A program made the position numbers and the translations under genes. A stretch of DNA of 8,292 nucleotides, from assembly GCA_964483105.1 (NCBI GenBank), contig CAYZZU010000060.1:1-8292 (forward strand), read 5' to 3'. Numbering within the stretch: position 1 is the stretch's first letter; each line of letters begins with the position of its first letter. Below are positions 1-6,834 of the stretch, piece after piece. The notes beneath the pieces were generated by a model. That model had not been told where the DNA came from and did no database searches. It saw only the letters and a list, made by a program, of their open reading frames with translations. The stretch comes from CAYZZU01 sp964483105 (GTDB lineage Bacteria > CG2-30-53-67).

Positions 1-173
1 GTGGTCTTGCCGGCGCCGATCTCTCCGGTAATGCAGACAAAACCGGAAGGGTCCCGAATGCCGTATTCCAGGTAGGCAAGAGCACGTTTGTGGGCCCGGC
101 TCCGGTAAAGAAACTCCGGATCCGGAGTCAACGAGAACGGTTTTTCCCTGAAATGATAAAAGTCGTTATACAT
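1..173 (-). CDS. XrtA/PEP-CTERM-associated ExeA-like ATPase (N-terminal fragment, cut by window edge)
   Basis: Only the first 57 codons are present; the gene runs off the left edge. The protein begins MYNDFYHFREKPFSLTPDPE, continues with FLYRSRAHKRALAYLEYG, and reaches a Walker A loop, GEIGAGKT, at residues 50-57. The order 'KPFSLTPDP..FLY.S..H..ALAYLEYGI....GF..ITGEIGAGKTT' is typical of the ExeA-type AAA ATPases encoded in XrtA (exosortase) EPS loci, and GEIGAGKTT fits that subgroup better than generic ExeA. Such proteins are cytoplasmic ATPases of uncertain exact role in EPS export or PEP-CTERM sorting. The ATG at 173-171 was chosen because the family starts this way. The upstream Shine-Dalgarno is weak (GGTGAT about 6 nt away). 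It lies 64 nt after the tyrosine autokinase stop and is probably in the same operon. Walker B and any C-terminal domain cannot be seen. Confidence 0.88.
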   Translation of the reverse strand, partial: MYNDFYHFREKPFSLTPDPEFLYRSRAHKRALAYLEYGIRDPSGFVCITGEIGAGKT

Positions 174-237
174 GTCCGATCACCAGGGGCCGTCGTCCGT
201 CCGGATGGGGCTCCCCCCCTGTCAGGTGAAATTCCCT
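174..237 (-). repeat. Short intergenic region with a weak inverted repeat before the ATPase start
   Basis: The 64-nt gap between the autokinase stop and the ATPase start contains CAGGGG (plus-strand 184-189) facing CCCCTG (216-221). Three further outer pairs (181-183 with 226-228) are possible across a bulge. In the minus-strand mRNA this could fold just before the ATPase start, over its weak ribosome-binding region. No U-tract follows, so it does not look like a terminator. It may be chance in GC-rich sequence. Confidence 0.25.
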
Positions 238-1041
238 TCAGGAAACGCCGTAGCTGTAACTCTTCCCCGACCGGGAAAGATTGTTCATGACCACTCCCAG
301 AATATTCCGTCCTTGCAGGAGTTCCAGCGCCTCCGCCACATCATTCCGGCTGGTGCGTTCCGCCTGGACCACAAAGATAATACCGTCCATGAACTGGGAC
401 AGCACGGTCGGGTCCGTGGTGGAAAGGAGAGGCGTCGAATCAAAGATGATATATCGATTCCGGTAACGTTCCTTGACCTCGCGGATCAGATCCCGCATCT
501 TCCTGGATCGCAGAATCTCCGCTGAATTGGTCAGCGTGCCGCCGGCAGGCAGAAAGGTCAGTTTTTCCACACCGGTCCGGATCAGGGTCTCTTCCAGCGG
601 GACATTGTCAAGCAGATACTGAACCAACCCCTTTTCCGGCGACAACCCAAAGTATTTATGAATGGAAGGACGTCTCAAATCCGTGTCCACGAGTAGCACG
701 GTTGTATGAACCTCTTTGGCAATGGCAACGGCCAGGTTGATGGCGGTGGTGCTTTTCCCCTCTCCCTCGACGGAACTGGTCACCATCAGGCAGTTGTCCC
801 CGTTCCCCTCGGTCTTCTGAAGGATCTGCGTCCGAAGCATCCGGAACTGTTCGGTCGCGTCCGGCACTTCCCCGGCAAGGGTGACGATCCGGTTGTCTTC
901 CGCAAGATCCGGACTCACTTCCTGAAAGGCGGTCCGGAAATTCAGGCCGGATTCGGACTCATTCCCACCTCCCGCGGATTCTTTCCCGCTCCGGCCCCGT
1001 TTCGCCTTCGCCTTGGCCAAGGCCTCTTCAATCTTGCTCAT
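238..1041 (-). CDS. Cytoplasmic tyrosine autokinase, CpsD/CapB (BY-kinase) type, of an XrtA-type EPS locus
   Basis: This 267-aa protein is a P-loop bacterial tyrosine kinase. Visible motifs are Walker A (SSVEGEGKST, residues 89-98), Walker A' (VLLVDTDLRRP, 115-125) and Walker B (YIIFDSTP, 197-204). The C terminus is a short tail, GKSYSYGVS, with two tyrosines (Y262, Y264) instead of a long tyrosine cluster. It has no membrane segment, so its activator would be the membrane chain-length protein encoded two genes upstream; this split arrangement is normal for XrtA loci. The kinase is thought to cycle between phosphorylated and unphosphorylated states to gate polymerisation and export. The frame is open for 20 more codons upstream, but the start at 1041 is preferred: MSKIEEALAKAKAKR is the family's usual N terminus, and GGGGAGG lies 8 nt before it. 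The gap to the sugar transferase stop is 116 nt. Confidence 0.9.
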   Translation of the reverse strand: MSKIEEALAKAKAKRGRSGKESAGGGNESESGLNFRTAFQEVSPDLAEDNRIVTLAGEVPDATEQFRMLRTQILQKTEGNGDNCLMVTSSVEGEGKSTTAINLAVAIAKEVHTTVLLVDTDLRRPSIHKYFGLSPEKGLVQYLLDNVPLEETLIRTGVEKLTFLPAGGTLTNSAEILRSRKMRDLIREVKERYRNRYIIFDSTPLLSTTDPTVLSQFMDGIIFVVQAERTSRNDVAEALELLQGRNILGVVMNNLSRSGKSYSYGVS

Positions 1042-1157
1042 ATTGATGACCTCCCCGGGTGAAAGATGGGGGACATCCGGCGGATCCGCCCCTCCCCCCA
1101 AGACCCCTCAATTCGGATCGATCCCTGACAGGTTTCGATCCGGCAGTCCACTTCCGT
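1042..1157 (-). repeat. Intergenic region with two inverted repeats between transferase and autokinase
   Basis: This 116-nt gap holds a 12-base perfect palindrome, GGCGGATCCGCC, at 1079-1090. It also holds an 8-bp stem (CGGATCGA at 1114-1121 with TCGATCCG at 1135-1142, 13-nt loop) that begins about 15 nt after the transferase stop. Neither is followed by a T-run on the minus strand, so these do not look like intrinsic terminators. They could be mRNA stability or processing hairpins inside the operon (inference). The strong ribosome-binding site of the autokinase gene is at the low-coordinate end. Confidence 0.4.
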
Positions 1158-2534
1158 TCATCTCGCCCCCCTGCCCAGCACCACCACCTTGAAGGTGTCG
1201 ACCAGGATCTCCAGGTCGAGAAGCAGGGACATATGCTTGATATAATAGAGATCATACTGCAGTTTCTCCCTGGCGTCCTCAACCGACGCGCCGTAGGAGT
1301 ACCGCACCTGCGCCCATCCGGTGATTCCCGGCTTCACGGAATGCCGCTGAGAATAGAAGGGAATCTCCCTGGAGAGCCGTTCCACGAAGACCGGCCGTTC
1401 CGGACGGGGACCCACGAAACTCATCTGCCCCAAAAACACATTGAAAAGCTGAGGGAGCTCATCGATCCGGAACTTCCGGAGAAATTTTCCCACCCGGGTG
1501 ACGCGGTCGTCGCTGCTCCCCGCCCAGACCGGGCCGGTTTTCTCTTCCGCGTCCTCCCGCATGGAGCGGAACTTACAGACACGGAAGATCCGCCCTTTCT
1601 CCCCCACACGCTCCTGGCGGAAGAAGGCCGGCCCGGGACTCTCCACCCGGATCAGGAAGACGATCACCACGATCACCGGGATCAACAGCAGGATGAGCAG
1701 GGCGGAAAGGATGGCTTCCGAAATCCTCTTGGTGACCCGAGTGAACCTGGACTTTTCGAAACCGGAAGAGAAGATCAGAAAACTCGGACGCAACCGGTCC
1801 ACCAGGATCTTGCCGGTAATCCGTTCATAGAAATCGACTCCCTCGCTGATTTCCACGCCCCCCATCTTGCATTCCAGAAGGGTATCCATGGGGAGTTTCC
1901 CTCTCCTTTCTCCGACGGTCACGACGATCCGGCTCACATGATGGTCCCGGACCACCTTCGGAATCTCCTCATAATTCCCAAGTACCGGCAACAAATGAGG
2001 ATTGCCAACCTCCCTTTCGGTTTTCCTGCTGATGTAGCCGATCACCCGGTAACCAAAATTGCTGTGCTGCAGGATTTCTTCCGACAACATGATCGCAAGC
2101 GGATTGGTGCCGATGATCAGGATCGTCTCCTCCATCCCCCTGGACATCAGAAACCAGCGGTAAAGCAGTCGCCAGGATAAGATCAGGATCGGGATGATCC
2201 CCGCGGCAATCAGCGAAATTCCACGGCCGATCAGCAGATCCGGATAGAGATAATAAATCCCCGCCAGAAGGATTGAACCAACCCCCAACGCCTGCATCAA
2301 CCGGATCAGAAGTTCCCGGATCTCCCTGATCACCTTCGGATTGTAAAGATCCGCATAGTAGAGACAGGCCAGACAGACCACGGTTGTCAGAACCGCCTTG
2401 GGGACCACCCAGGCGTAATGAAGATTGCCCAAACGCAGATAGACACTGGCCAGAACGGAGAGGTAGATCAGCGTCCCTTCGGAGAGAAACATCAGCATTT
2501 TTTTGAACTGAAAGGAAAACCGCAGAAACTTCAT
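1158..2534 (-). CDS. Membrane sugar-phosphate transferase initiating EPS (XrtA-type, WcaJ/EpsB-like polyprenyl glycosylphosphotransferase)
   Basis: This 458-aa inner-membrane enzyme is predicted to transfer a hexose-1-phosphate from a UDP-sugar to undecaprenyl phosphate, the first committed step of EPS repeat-unit synthesis. The N-terminal half has about four hydrophobic helices (near 13-33, 44-62, 83-99 and 105-123). A Rossmann-like domain follows (about 137-250, starting ILIIGTNPLA). A further hydrophobic helix (272-296) precedes the catalytic domain, which shows KFRSM (321-325), RIDELPQL (356-363), GPRPERP (375-381) and KPGITGWAQV (401-410). These are hallmarks of the polyprenyl glycosylphosphotransferase family, and the full length matches the XrtA-locus subgroup. 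The sugar cannot be read from sequence. The start at 2534 (MKFLRFSFQFKK) is preceded by GGAA at a plausible distance. It begins 35 nt after the chain-length gene, so co-transcription is likely. Confidence 0.9.
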   Translation of the reverse strand: MKFLRFSFQFKKMLMFLSEGTLIYLSVLASVYLRLGNLHYAWVVPKAVLTTVVCLACLYYADLYNPKVIREIRELLIRLMQALGVGSILLAGIYYLYPDLLIGRGISLIAAGIIPILILSWRLLYRWFLMSRGMEETILIIGTNPLAIMLSEEILQHSNFGYRVIGYISRKTEREVGNPHLLPVLGNYEEIPKVVRDHHVSRIVVTVGERRGKLPMDTLLECKMGGVEISEGVDFYERITGKILVDRLRPSFLIFSSGFEKSRFTRVTKRISEAILSALLILLLIPVIVVIVFLIRVESPGPAFFRQERVGEKGRIFRVCKFRSMREDAEEKTGPVWAGSSDDRVTRVGKFLRKFRIDELPQLFNVFLGQMSFVGPRPERPVFVERLSREIPFYSQRHSVKPGITGWAQVRYSYGASVEDAREKLQYDLYYIKHMSLLLDLEILVDTFKVVVLGRGAR

Positions 2535-2569
2535 GCTTCATTCCACTCTTCCGTCTTTTCTTTTCCGCC

Positions 2570-4324
2570 TTATTGCACGGAGAGTTTTTGCGCCTGTCGG
2601 AAAAACTTGATCAGAAAGATATCAAACTTGAAAAAGAACACCTGGACGACAACGAGGACGCCGACCAGAACCAGCAGGGAGGAAACCAGGAGGATCCTCC
2701 GGCGTTTCCGGGAATTTCTCTCTTCCCGGGCCGTCACCACCTTCGGGATCACCGCCAGAACCGGCAATCCGGAAAAGGCCCGCAGGTCCTCCGGGGCGGT
2801 AAAGGACTGATCCAGATACTCGGATAGAAAACCCGCACCCGCAGCGGCACCGATTCCGAGGATGAACCCGATGAAAACAATGGCCAGACGGTTCGGTTTG
2901 TAGGGTTCCTCCGGAAGCTGGGCCGGATCGATAATGGTAAAACGTTCCCCCTGTTGCCGATTCTCCAGGCTCTCGGAGATTTTAGCCTGTGTCTCCTTAT
3001 TGATCAGGTCCTGGTAATTGGCCCGTGCCACGTCGTAGTCACTCTGCATCGCCTCCAGGGTCTTTTCCACCACGGGGGAGTTGGCGATACGCTGCTGGTA
3101 ATACTCGATCCCCTTCCTGTATTCCTTCTCCTGTTTCATCAAGGCCTTGATCTCCAGCTTTTTGGACTCAATCTGCGTCTGCAGGTTGATGTAGGCCGGA
3201 TTGGTCGGGTTGGGAGCGTATTCAGTCTCCCGGGGTTGCTTCGCACGAATTTTTTCCTGCAGATCGGCGATTTCAGCCCGGGTACGAACCACATCCGGAT
3301 GTTTGTCCGTAAATTTGGCGAGAAGTCTGTCCAGGTCGCTTTTCTTTTCGCTCAGGCGTTCCTCCAGAACCTTGATCGTATCGTCCGACGCCACCTCCTT
3401 TTCCAGAAGGGCGATCTGCTTTTTCAGCGCAATAATATCGGGGTGATTGTCGGAAAATTTCGCTTCCAAGGTAACCAACTGGGTCCGGTCCAGTTCCAGT
3501 TGTTCCTTGGGAGAGAGCACTCGCTTCCCCACGCTGGAGATCATGGTCGCGTCCGGATTGGTCATCGCGAGTTGTCCCTTCAGAAAAACCAGGTTCGCCT
3601 TGGCATTCTGAAGATCCCGATGATTGGTCTCAAGGTAACGCTCATACCGGTCCAGGTTGGCCATATTCACCTGCAACTGCTCCGGCAGTTCGTTCAGATG
3701 CTGCTGCTTGAAGGCCGCGATCTTCTGCCCGATCCGATCGATCTCACCCTTCATTTTCTCCATCTCATCCGAAACGAACCGGGTGGTCACCGCACTGGAT
3801 TCGACCCGAACCTTCATGTTCTCCTCAATATAGAGGGACGCCAGCTCACTGGTCACAGCCTGCACTGTACGGGGATCCTTTCCTTCATACGAGAGCTTGA
3901 AGGCCACAGTGAAGGTGACCGGCCTTCCGCTCTTCTTGTCCACGCCCTCGGTGGAGACAATTTCCATGTGGATATCGTCCCGCATCTTGTCGACAATTTC
4001 CTCCCGGGTCCAGGAATCGCGATATTCGGGATAAAGATTGAACTTGTCAATGATCTGCTCCAGCCGGGTCCGGCTCATAATCCTCTGATTGATGATGTTC
4101 AGGCGTTCTTCCACCTGCGACGTCACCGTGGATTCGACGTAGTTGACGGGAATCTTCTGGTTCTCGATCAGAATCAGACTCTCCGACTTGTAGATCGCCG
4201 GAAGCAGATAGGCGATCAGGACAATCACCGAAAAGATGACAAGAAAAGGGATCAGGATCCTCCACTTCCGTTTCCGGAGAATCCTTCCCACATCCCGGAT
4301 GGTGATCACTTTTGTCTGTTCCAT
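2570..4324 (-). CDS. Polysaccharide chain-length determinant (Wzz/GumC-like, XrtA-type)
   Basis: This 584-aa inner-membrane protein is a polysaccharide co-polymerase, expected to set polymer length and contact the outer-membrane exporter and the tyrosine autokinase. A first membrane helix lies near residues 23-44, preceded by a Wzz-type N terminus (TIRDVGRILRKRKWRIL). A long periplasmic part rich in coiled-coil heptads fills about 45-478. A GNVR-like segment (FTIIDPAQLPEEPYKPNRL, 462-480) leads into a second helix (about 481-500), then a cytoplasmic stretch (LDQSFTAPEDLRAFSGLPVLAVIP). A third hydrophobic helix follows at 544-566. Simple Wzz proteins have two helices; a third is not unusual in XrtA-type members. 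The coiled coil holds two copies of an AKF(S/T)D(N/K)HPD motif, 48 residues apart (288 and 336). The start at 4324 has GGGAG 6 nt upstream. The gap from the lipoprotein gene is 71 nt. Confidence 0.92.
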   Translation of the reverse strand: MEQTKVITIRDVGRILRKRKWRILIPFLVIFSVIVLIAYLLPAIYKSESLILIENQKIPVNYVESTVTSQVEERLNIINQRIMSRTRLEQIIDKFNLYPEYRDSWTREEIVDKMRDDIHMEIVSTEGVDKKSGRPVTFTVAFKLSYEGKDPRTVQAVTSELASLYIEENMKVRVESSAVTTRFVSDEMEKMKGEIDRIGQKIAAFKQQHLNELPEQLQVNMANLDRYERYLETNHRDLQNAKANLVFLKGQLAMTNPDATMISSVGKRVLSPKEQLELDRTQLVTLEAKFSDNHPDIIALKKQIALLEKEVASDDTIKVLEERLSEKKSDLDRLLAKFTDKHPDVVRTRAEIADLQEKIRAKQPRETEYAPNPTNPAYINLQTQIESKKLEIKALMKQEKEYRKGIEYYQQRIANSPVVEKTLEAMQSDYDVARANYQDLINKETQAKISESLENRQQGERFTIIDPAQLPEEPYKPNRLAIVFIGFILGIGAAAGAGFLSEYLDQSFTAPEDLRAFSGLPVLAVIPKVVTAREERNSRKRRRILLVSSLLVLVGVLVVVQVFFFKFDIFLIKFFRQAQKLSVQ

Positions 4325-4388
4325 TCACGACTCCCGTACTCAGTTCAATTTCATCCTCAAACCGGTTGATCCCCGCGGCTTACGGGAA

Positions 4389-4404
4389 GTTCCGTTCACG
4401 GAAC
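4389..4404 (-). repeat. Small hairpin spanning the export-gene stop codon
   Basis: GTTCCG and CGGAAC form a perfect 6-bp stem with a 4-nt loop. On the minus strand the loop reads TGAA, so the TGA stop of the export lipoprotein gene sits in the loop. No U-tract follows, so it is not an obvious terminator. It may be coincidental. Confidence 0.35.
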
Positions 4405-4983
4405 GATAATGGTATCTCCCCGTCGTAACCGGATATTCTGTTCCAGTCTCTTGCCGTGCATCACTTCCTTGTAATTGAATCGCAGTTTTTCGCCGTTTTC
4501 CCGCAGAATGACAATAGAATCCCTGTCCGCGTAGGGAGTCAACCCACCGGCTAAGGCCAGGGCCTGGATCACGGTGAGATTCCCATTAAAAGGCTGGGGC
4601 CCCGGACGGGTCACTTCGCCCTGCACATAAATCTTGTTGCTGTTCATCTCCGTCACAATCACCGTGACGTCCACTCCGGGAATATACTCCTTGAGTTTCC
4701 CGGTAATCTCCTTCGTAAGCTGCATAACCGTCAAACCGCTGGCCTGAATATCATTGATCAATGGAACGGAAATCTTTCCGTCCGACCGGACCACGGCATC
4801 CGTGGTCAGGCTCTCATCCTTCCACACGGAGATGTGGAGGACATCCTCGGGCCCGATGATATATTCCGACCGTGGGGGCTGGGTCGTTGCAACCGTCTTC
4901 GAAACCTTGCTCTCCTGACGAACCCCGCCGCAACCGATTAGAATCAAACAGAAGGTGAAGCCCAAAAGGATCATTTTTTTCAT
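4396..4983 (-). CDS. Polysaccharide export lipoprotein (Wza-like OPX protein, XrtA-type)
   Basis: This 195-aa outer-membrane lipoprotein is expected to form the exit channel, or its periplasmic ring, for the EPS. The N terminus MKKMILLGFTFCLILIGCGG is a signal peptide with lipobox L-I-G-C18; Gly follows the Cys, as expected for an outer-membrane lipoprotein. A polysaccharide export (PES) domain spans about residues 40-101 (YIIGPEDVLHISVW, then RSDGKISVPLI). An SLBB domain spans about 117-160 (KIYVQGEVTRPG, then LTVIQALALAGGLTPYA). The protein ends at DTIIVP, without the extra SLBB and C-terminal membrane helix of E. coli Wza (about 380 aa). The frame is open to 5028, but the start at 4983 is preferred because AAAGGAG lies 9 nt upstream and the signal peptide begins there. 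It starts 41 nt after the response regulator stop, so there is little room for a separate promoter. Confidence 0.92.
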   Translation of the reverse strand: MKKMILLGFTFCLILIGCGGVRQESKVSKTVATTQPPRSEYIIGPEDVLHISVWKDESLTTDAVVRSDGKISVPLINDIQASGLTVMQLTKEITGKLKEYIPGVDVTVIVTEMNSNKIYVQGEVTRPGPQPFNGNLTVIQALALAGGLTPYADRDSIVILRENGEKLRFNYKEVMHGKRLEQNIRLRRGDTIIVP

Positions 4984-5024
4984 GGTTGCCCGCTCCTTTC
5001 TAAGGATCGAATCAGCAGAAAGAA

Positions 5025-6485
5025 TCATGGATTATACTTGTCTATTTTATTTTCTTTGATTTTGTAAAGCAAGGCCTTATAACTGACCTTCAGTGCCTCG
5101 GCCGTTTTCTTGCGGTTCCAGTTCGTCTGGTTCAGGATCTTGATGATCAATTCACGCTCGGCTTTCCGGGCGGCGGCCTTGCTGATCTCTTTCAATGTAA
5201 AATCCTTCCTGCCCCGCAGAAGTTCTTCCAGAAAGGCCCGGTCAGAAGGGTGGGCCGGAAAAACACCGTGACTGCCCGCGGCTGCAGTTTTCCTTTTCTT
5301 CTGCGACGCGCTCTCCTCATCCTTCAGCCTGAACTCCGTCAGGATCGGCTTTTCACTCTCAAGGACCACGACGCGCTTGATCATGTTCTCAAGTTCGCGG
5401 ACATTCCCGGGCCAGTCATATTCCATAAACCTCCGCATGGTACTCTGCGAAATCTTTCTGTAATTCTTGTTGTATTTCTGATTGTATTTTTTCAGGAAAT
5501 GTTCGGTCAGAATCGGCAGCTCCTCCATCCGCTCACGGAGCGGAGGGACGGTAATGGAAACCACATTGAGCCTGAAATAAAGATCTTCCCTGAACTTCCC
5601 CTGGGCGACCTCGGTTTCAAGATCCCGATTAGTCGCCGCAATGACGCGGGCGTCAACATGGATGTCTCTTTCACTGCCCAACGGGGAGAACTCCCCATCC
5701 TGCAATACCTGAAGAAGTTTGGCCTGCAAAGAGGGGTGAATTTCTCCGATTTCATCCAGAAAAATGGTCCCATGATTCGCGTATTCGAATTTTCCCGGCT
5801 TTTTCCTGTTGGCCCCGGTGAAGGCCCCCCGCTCATATCCAAAGAGTTCGCTCTCCAGCAGTTCATCCGGCAGCGCGGCACAATTCACATTCACAAAATG
5901 CTGATCCTTTCTGGAGGAATTCATGAAGATATAGCGGGCGATCAGTCCTTTCCCGGTACCACTCTCTCCCCGAACCAGAACGGTAATGTCGGTGTCAGAA
6001 ACCTGATCGATAATCTCCTGAATCGCCGCCATCTTTTCGCTGTTGCCGAAGAGAATCCGGTTGCCGTTCTGTTCACTGACCTGCTTTTTGAGTCTCCTGA
6101 CCTCCGAGACCAGTTCTCTTCTCGACAGAACTTTCCGGATAGTGATCTCCAGTTCATCGGGGTCGAAAGGCTTGTTCATGAAATCCACGGCGCCAAGCTT
6201 CATCGCTTCCACCACCGTGCTGGTCTGGCGATGCCCGGAAAGCATCACCACACTTGTGTCCAGGTGTTCCTCCTGGATTTGCCTTAGAACGGAAAGGCCG
6301 TCCATATCCGGCATGATCATATCCAGAATCACCAGGGCCGGTTGATACTTCCGGATCGCAGTCAGTCCGCTCTTTCCACTGGTCGCGATTTCAGCCCGAT
6401 GACCAAATTGCAGGATCAAGGTCTTCACGTAGTTGCAGATTTCGATCTCGTCATCGATCACCAGGATAGTATGCATTTCAGACAT
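5025..6485 (-). CDS. Sigma-54-dependent response regulator (NtrC family: REC, AAA+, Fis HTH)
   Basis: This 486-aa cytoplasmic activator drives transcription from sigma-54 promoters once phosphorylated. The receiver domain (about 4-120) is intact: D11/D12, phosphoacceptor D55 in VILDMIMPDMDG, S83 and K105 in NKPF. The AAA+ domain (about 143-375) has Walker A GESGTGKG (173-180), the sigma-54 contact loop GAFTGA (220-225), Walker B GTIFLDEIGE (239-248) and R299/R305 in FREDLYFRLN. Walker A ends in Gly where many relatives have Glu. After a linker of low complexity (about 388-430), a Fis-type helix-turn-helix ends the protein (NWNRKKTAEALKVSYKALLYKIKE, 455-478). An in-frame TAG two codons before the start rules out a longer protein; GGGGGA lies 12 nt upstream. 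It does not resemble PrsR, the regulator often found in XrtA loci. The kinase gene upstream is the likely partner, and a sigma-54 promoter precedes this gene. Confidence 0.95.
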   Translation of the reverse strand: MSEMHTILVIDDEIEICNYVKTLILQFGHRAEIATSGKSGLTAIRKYQPALVILDMIMPDMDGLSVLRQIQEEHLDTSVVMLSGHRQTSTVVEAMKLGAVDFMNKPFDPDELEITIRKVLSRRELVSEVRRLKKQVSEQNGNRILFGNSEKMAAIQEIIDQVSDTDITVLVRGESGTGKGLIARYIFMNSSRKDQHFVNVNCAALPDELLESELFGYERGAFTGANRKKPGKFEYANHGTIFLDEIGEIHPSLQAKLLQVLQDGEFSPLGSERDIHVDARVIAATNRDLETEVAQGKFREDLYFRLNVVSITVPPLRERMEELPILTEHFLKKYNQKYNKNYRKISQSTMRRFMEYDWPGNVRELENMIKRVVVLESEKPILTEFRLKDEESASQKKRKTAAAGSHGVFPAHPSDRAFLEELLRGRKDFTLKEISKAAARKAERELIIKILNQTNWNRKKTAEALKVSYKALLYKIKENKIDKYNP

Positions 6486-6543
6486 GACGGTCTACGATCC
6501 CCCGGGAATACTTCAATTACCTCCAAGTTGCCTCATGTGAATT

Positions 6544-6561
6544 TTGCAATTTATATGCCAG
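6544..6561 (-). promoter_or_regulatory. Sigma-54 (-24/-12) promoter of the response regulator and probably the EPS operon
   Basis: The minus strand reads CTGGCATATAAATTGCAA. This matches the consensus TGGCAC(G)-N4-TTGC(A/T), with exactly 10 nt between the invariant GG (6559-6558) and GC (6547-6546). The predicted start of transcription is near 6534, about 48 nt before the regulator ATG. Since the gene it precedes encodes a sigma-54 activator with an intact GAFTGA loop, autoactivation is a natural reading (inference). Confidence 0.82.
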
Positions 6562-6693
6562 AATGGGCAATTCATCCTGATCCAGGCTTCTTTCCGATCG
6601 ATTTTTCATAAATTCGGAAAAACCGTTTCACAAATCATCCAAAATTTCATTTTCAAAAGGAGTGAATCTCAGACCGGTTCATACTATAAAGAC

Positions 6694-6709
6694 GTGAAGA
6701 TAGTTTCAC
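6694..6709. promoter_or_regulatory. Candidate enhancer (UAS) dyad for the sigma-54 promoter
   Basis: GTGAA-N6-TTCAC forms a perfect 5-bp dyad centred about 167 nt upstream of the predicted sigma-54 start site, within the usual range for NtrC-type enhancers. GTTTCAC, which includes its right half, recurs at 6625-6631. A looser GTGAA-N11-TTCAT pair lies at 6662-6682. That the regulator binds here is inference. Confidence 0.4.
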
Positions 6710-6801
6710 TATACCACATTTTGTGATTTAATAACACACAATATAATGACAAAATAGATGGAAGCAAAAACAAGGAAAACAAGGTAATCTTTTGTGAAAA
6801 C

Positions 6802-6822
6802 TTTTTCCATAGGATGGAAAAA
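6802..6822 (-). terminator. Second hairpin of the post-kinase cluster
   Basis: TTTTTCCAT (6802-6810) and ATGGAAAAA (6814-6822) form a perfect 9-bp stem around a 3-nt loop. In the minus-strand transcript it follows the larger hairpin by 12 nt and is itself followed by GTTTTC. It may serve as a back-up terminator, or it may be part of a switch with the larger hairpin. Confidence 0.5.
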
Positions 6823-6834
6823 AATGGGAAAAAC

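Noticed and set aside
718..735. A second TGGC...TTGC pair on the minus strand inside the autokinase gene
   Set aside because: The spacing is one base too long for a sigma-54 promoter, and the bases encode the conserved helix after Walker A.
1042..1101. Longer start for the tyrosine autokinase at 1101
   Set aside because: The extra 20 residues are not family-like, and the ATG at 1041 has a strong GGGGAGG 8 nt upstream.
1059..2180. Long plus-strand open frame of 373 codons opposite the sugar transferase
   Set aside because: It is antisense to a well-supported family protein. Its translation is rich in His, Pro and Arg, has no family features, and looks like a mirror of GC-rich codon use.
2954..4369. 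Long plus-strand open frame of 471 codons opposite the chain-length gene
   Set aside because: It shadows a gene with clear domains. Its composition (many His, Leu, Gln and Phe) reflects the reverse complement of coiled-coil codons, and there is no supporting start signal or motif.
4984..5028. Longer start for the export lipoprotein (ATG at 5028) overlapping the regulator stop
   Set aside because: It would put 15 residues before a textbook lipoprotein signal peptide, whereas the ATG at 4983 has AAAGGAG at a good distance.
5250..6287. Long plus-strand open frame opposite the response regulator
   Set aside because: It is antisense to fully intact REC and AAA+ motifs and has no recognisable domain.
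6721..6748. Plus-strand TTGTGA...TATAAT promoter-like pair
   Set aside because: The spacer is only about 15 nt, the DNA is simply AT-rich, and no plus-strand gene follows.
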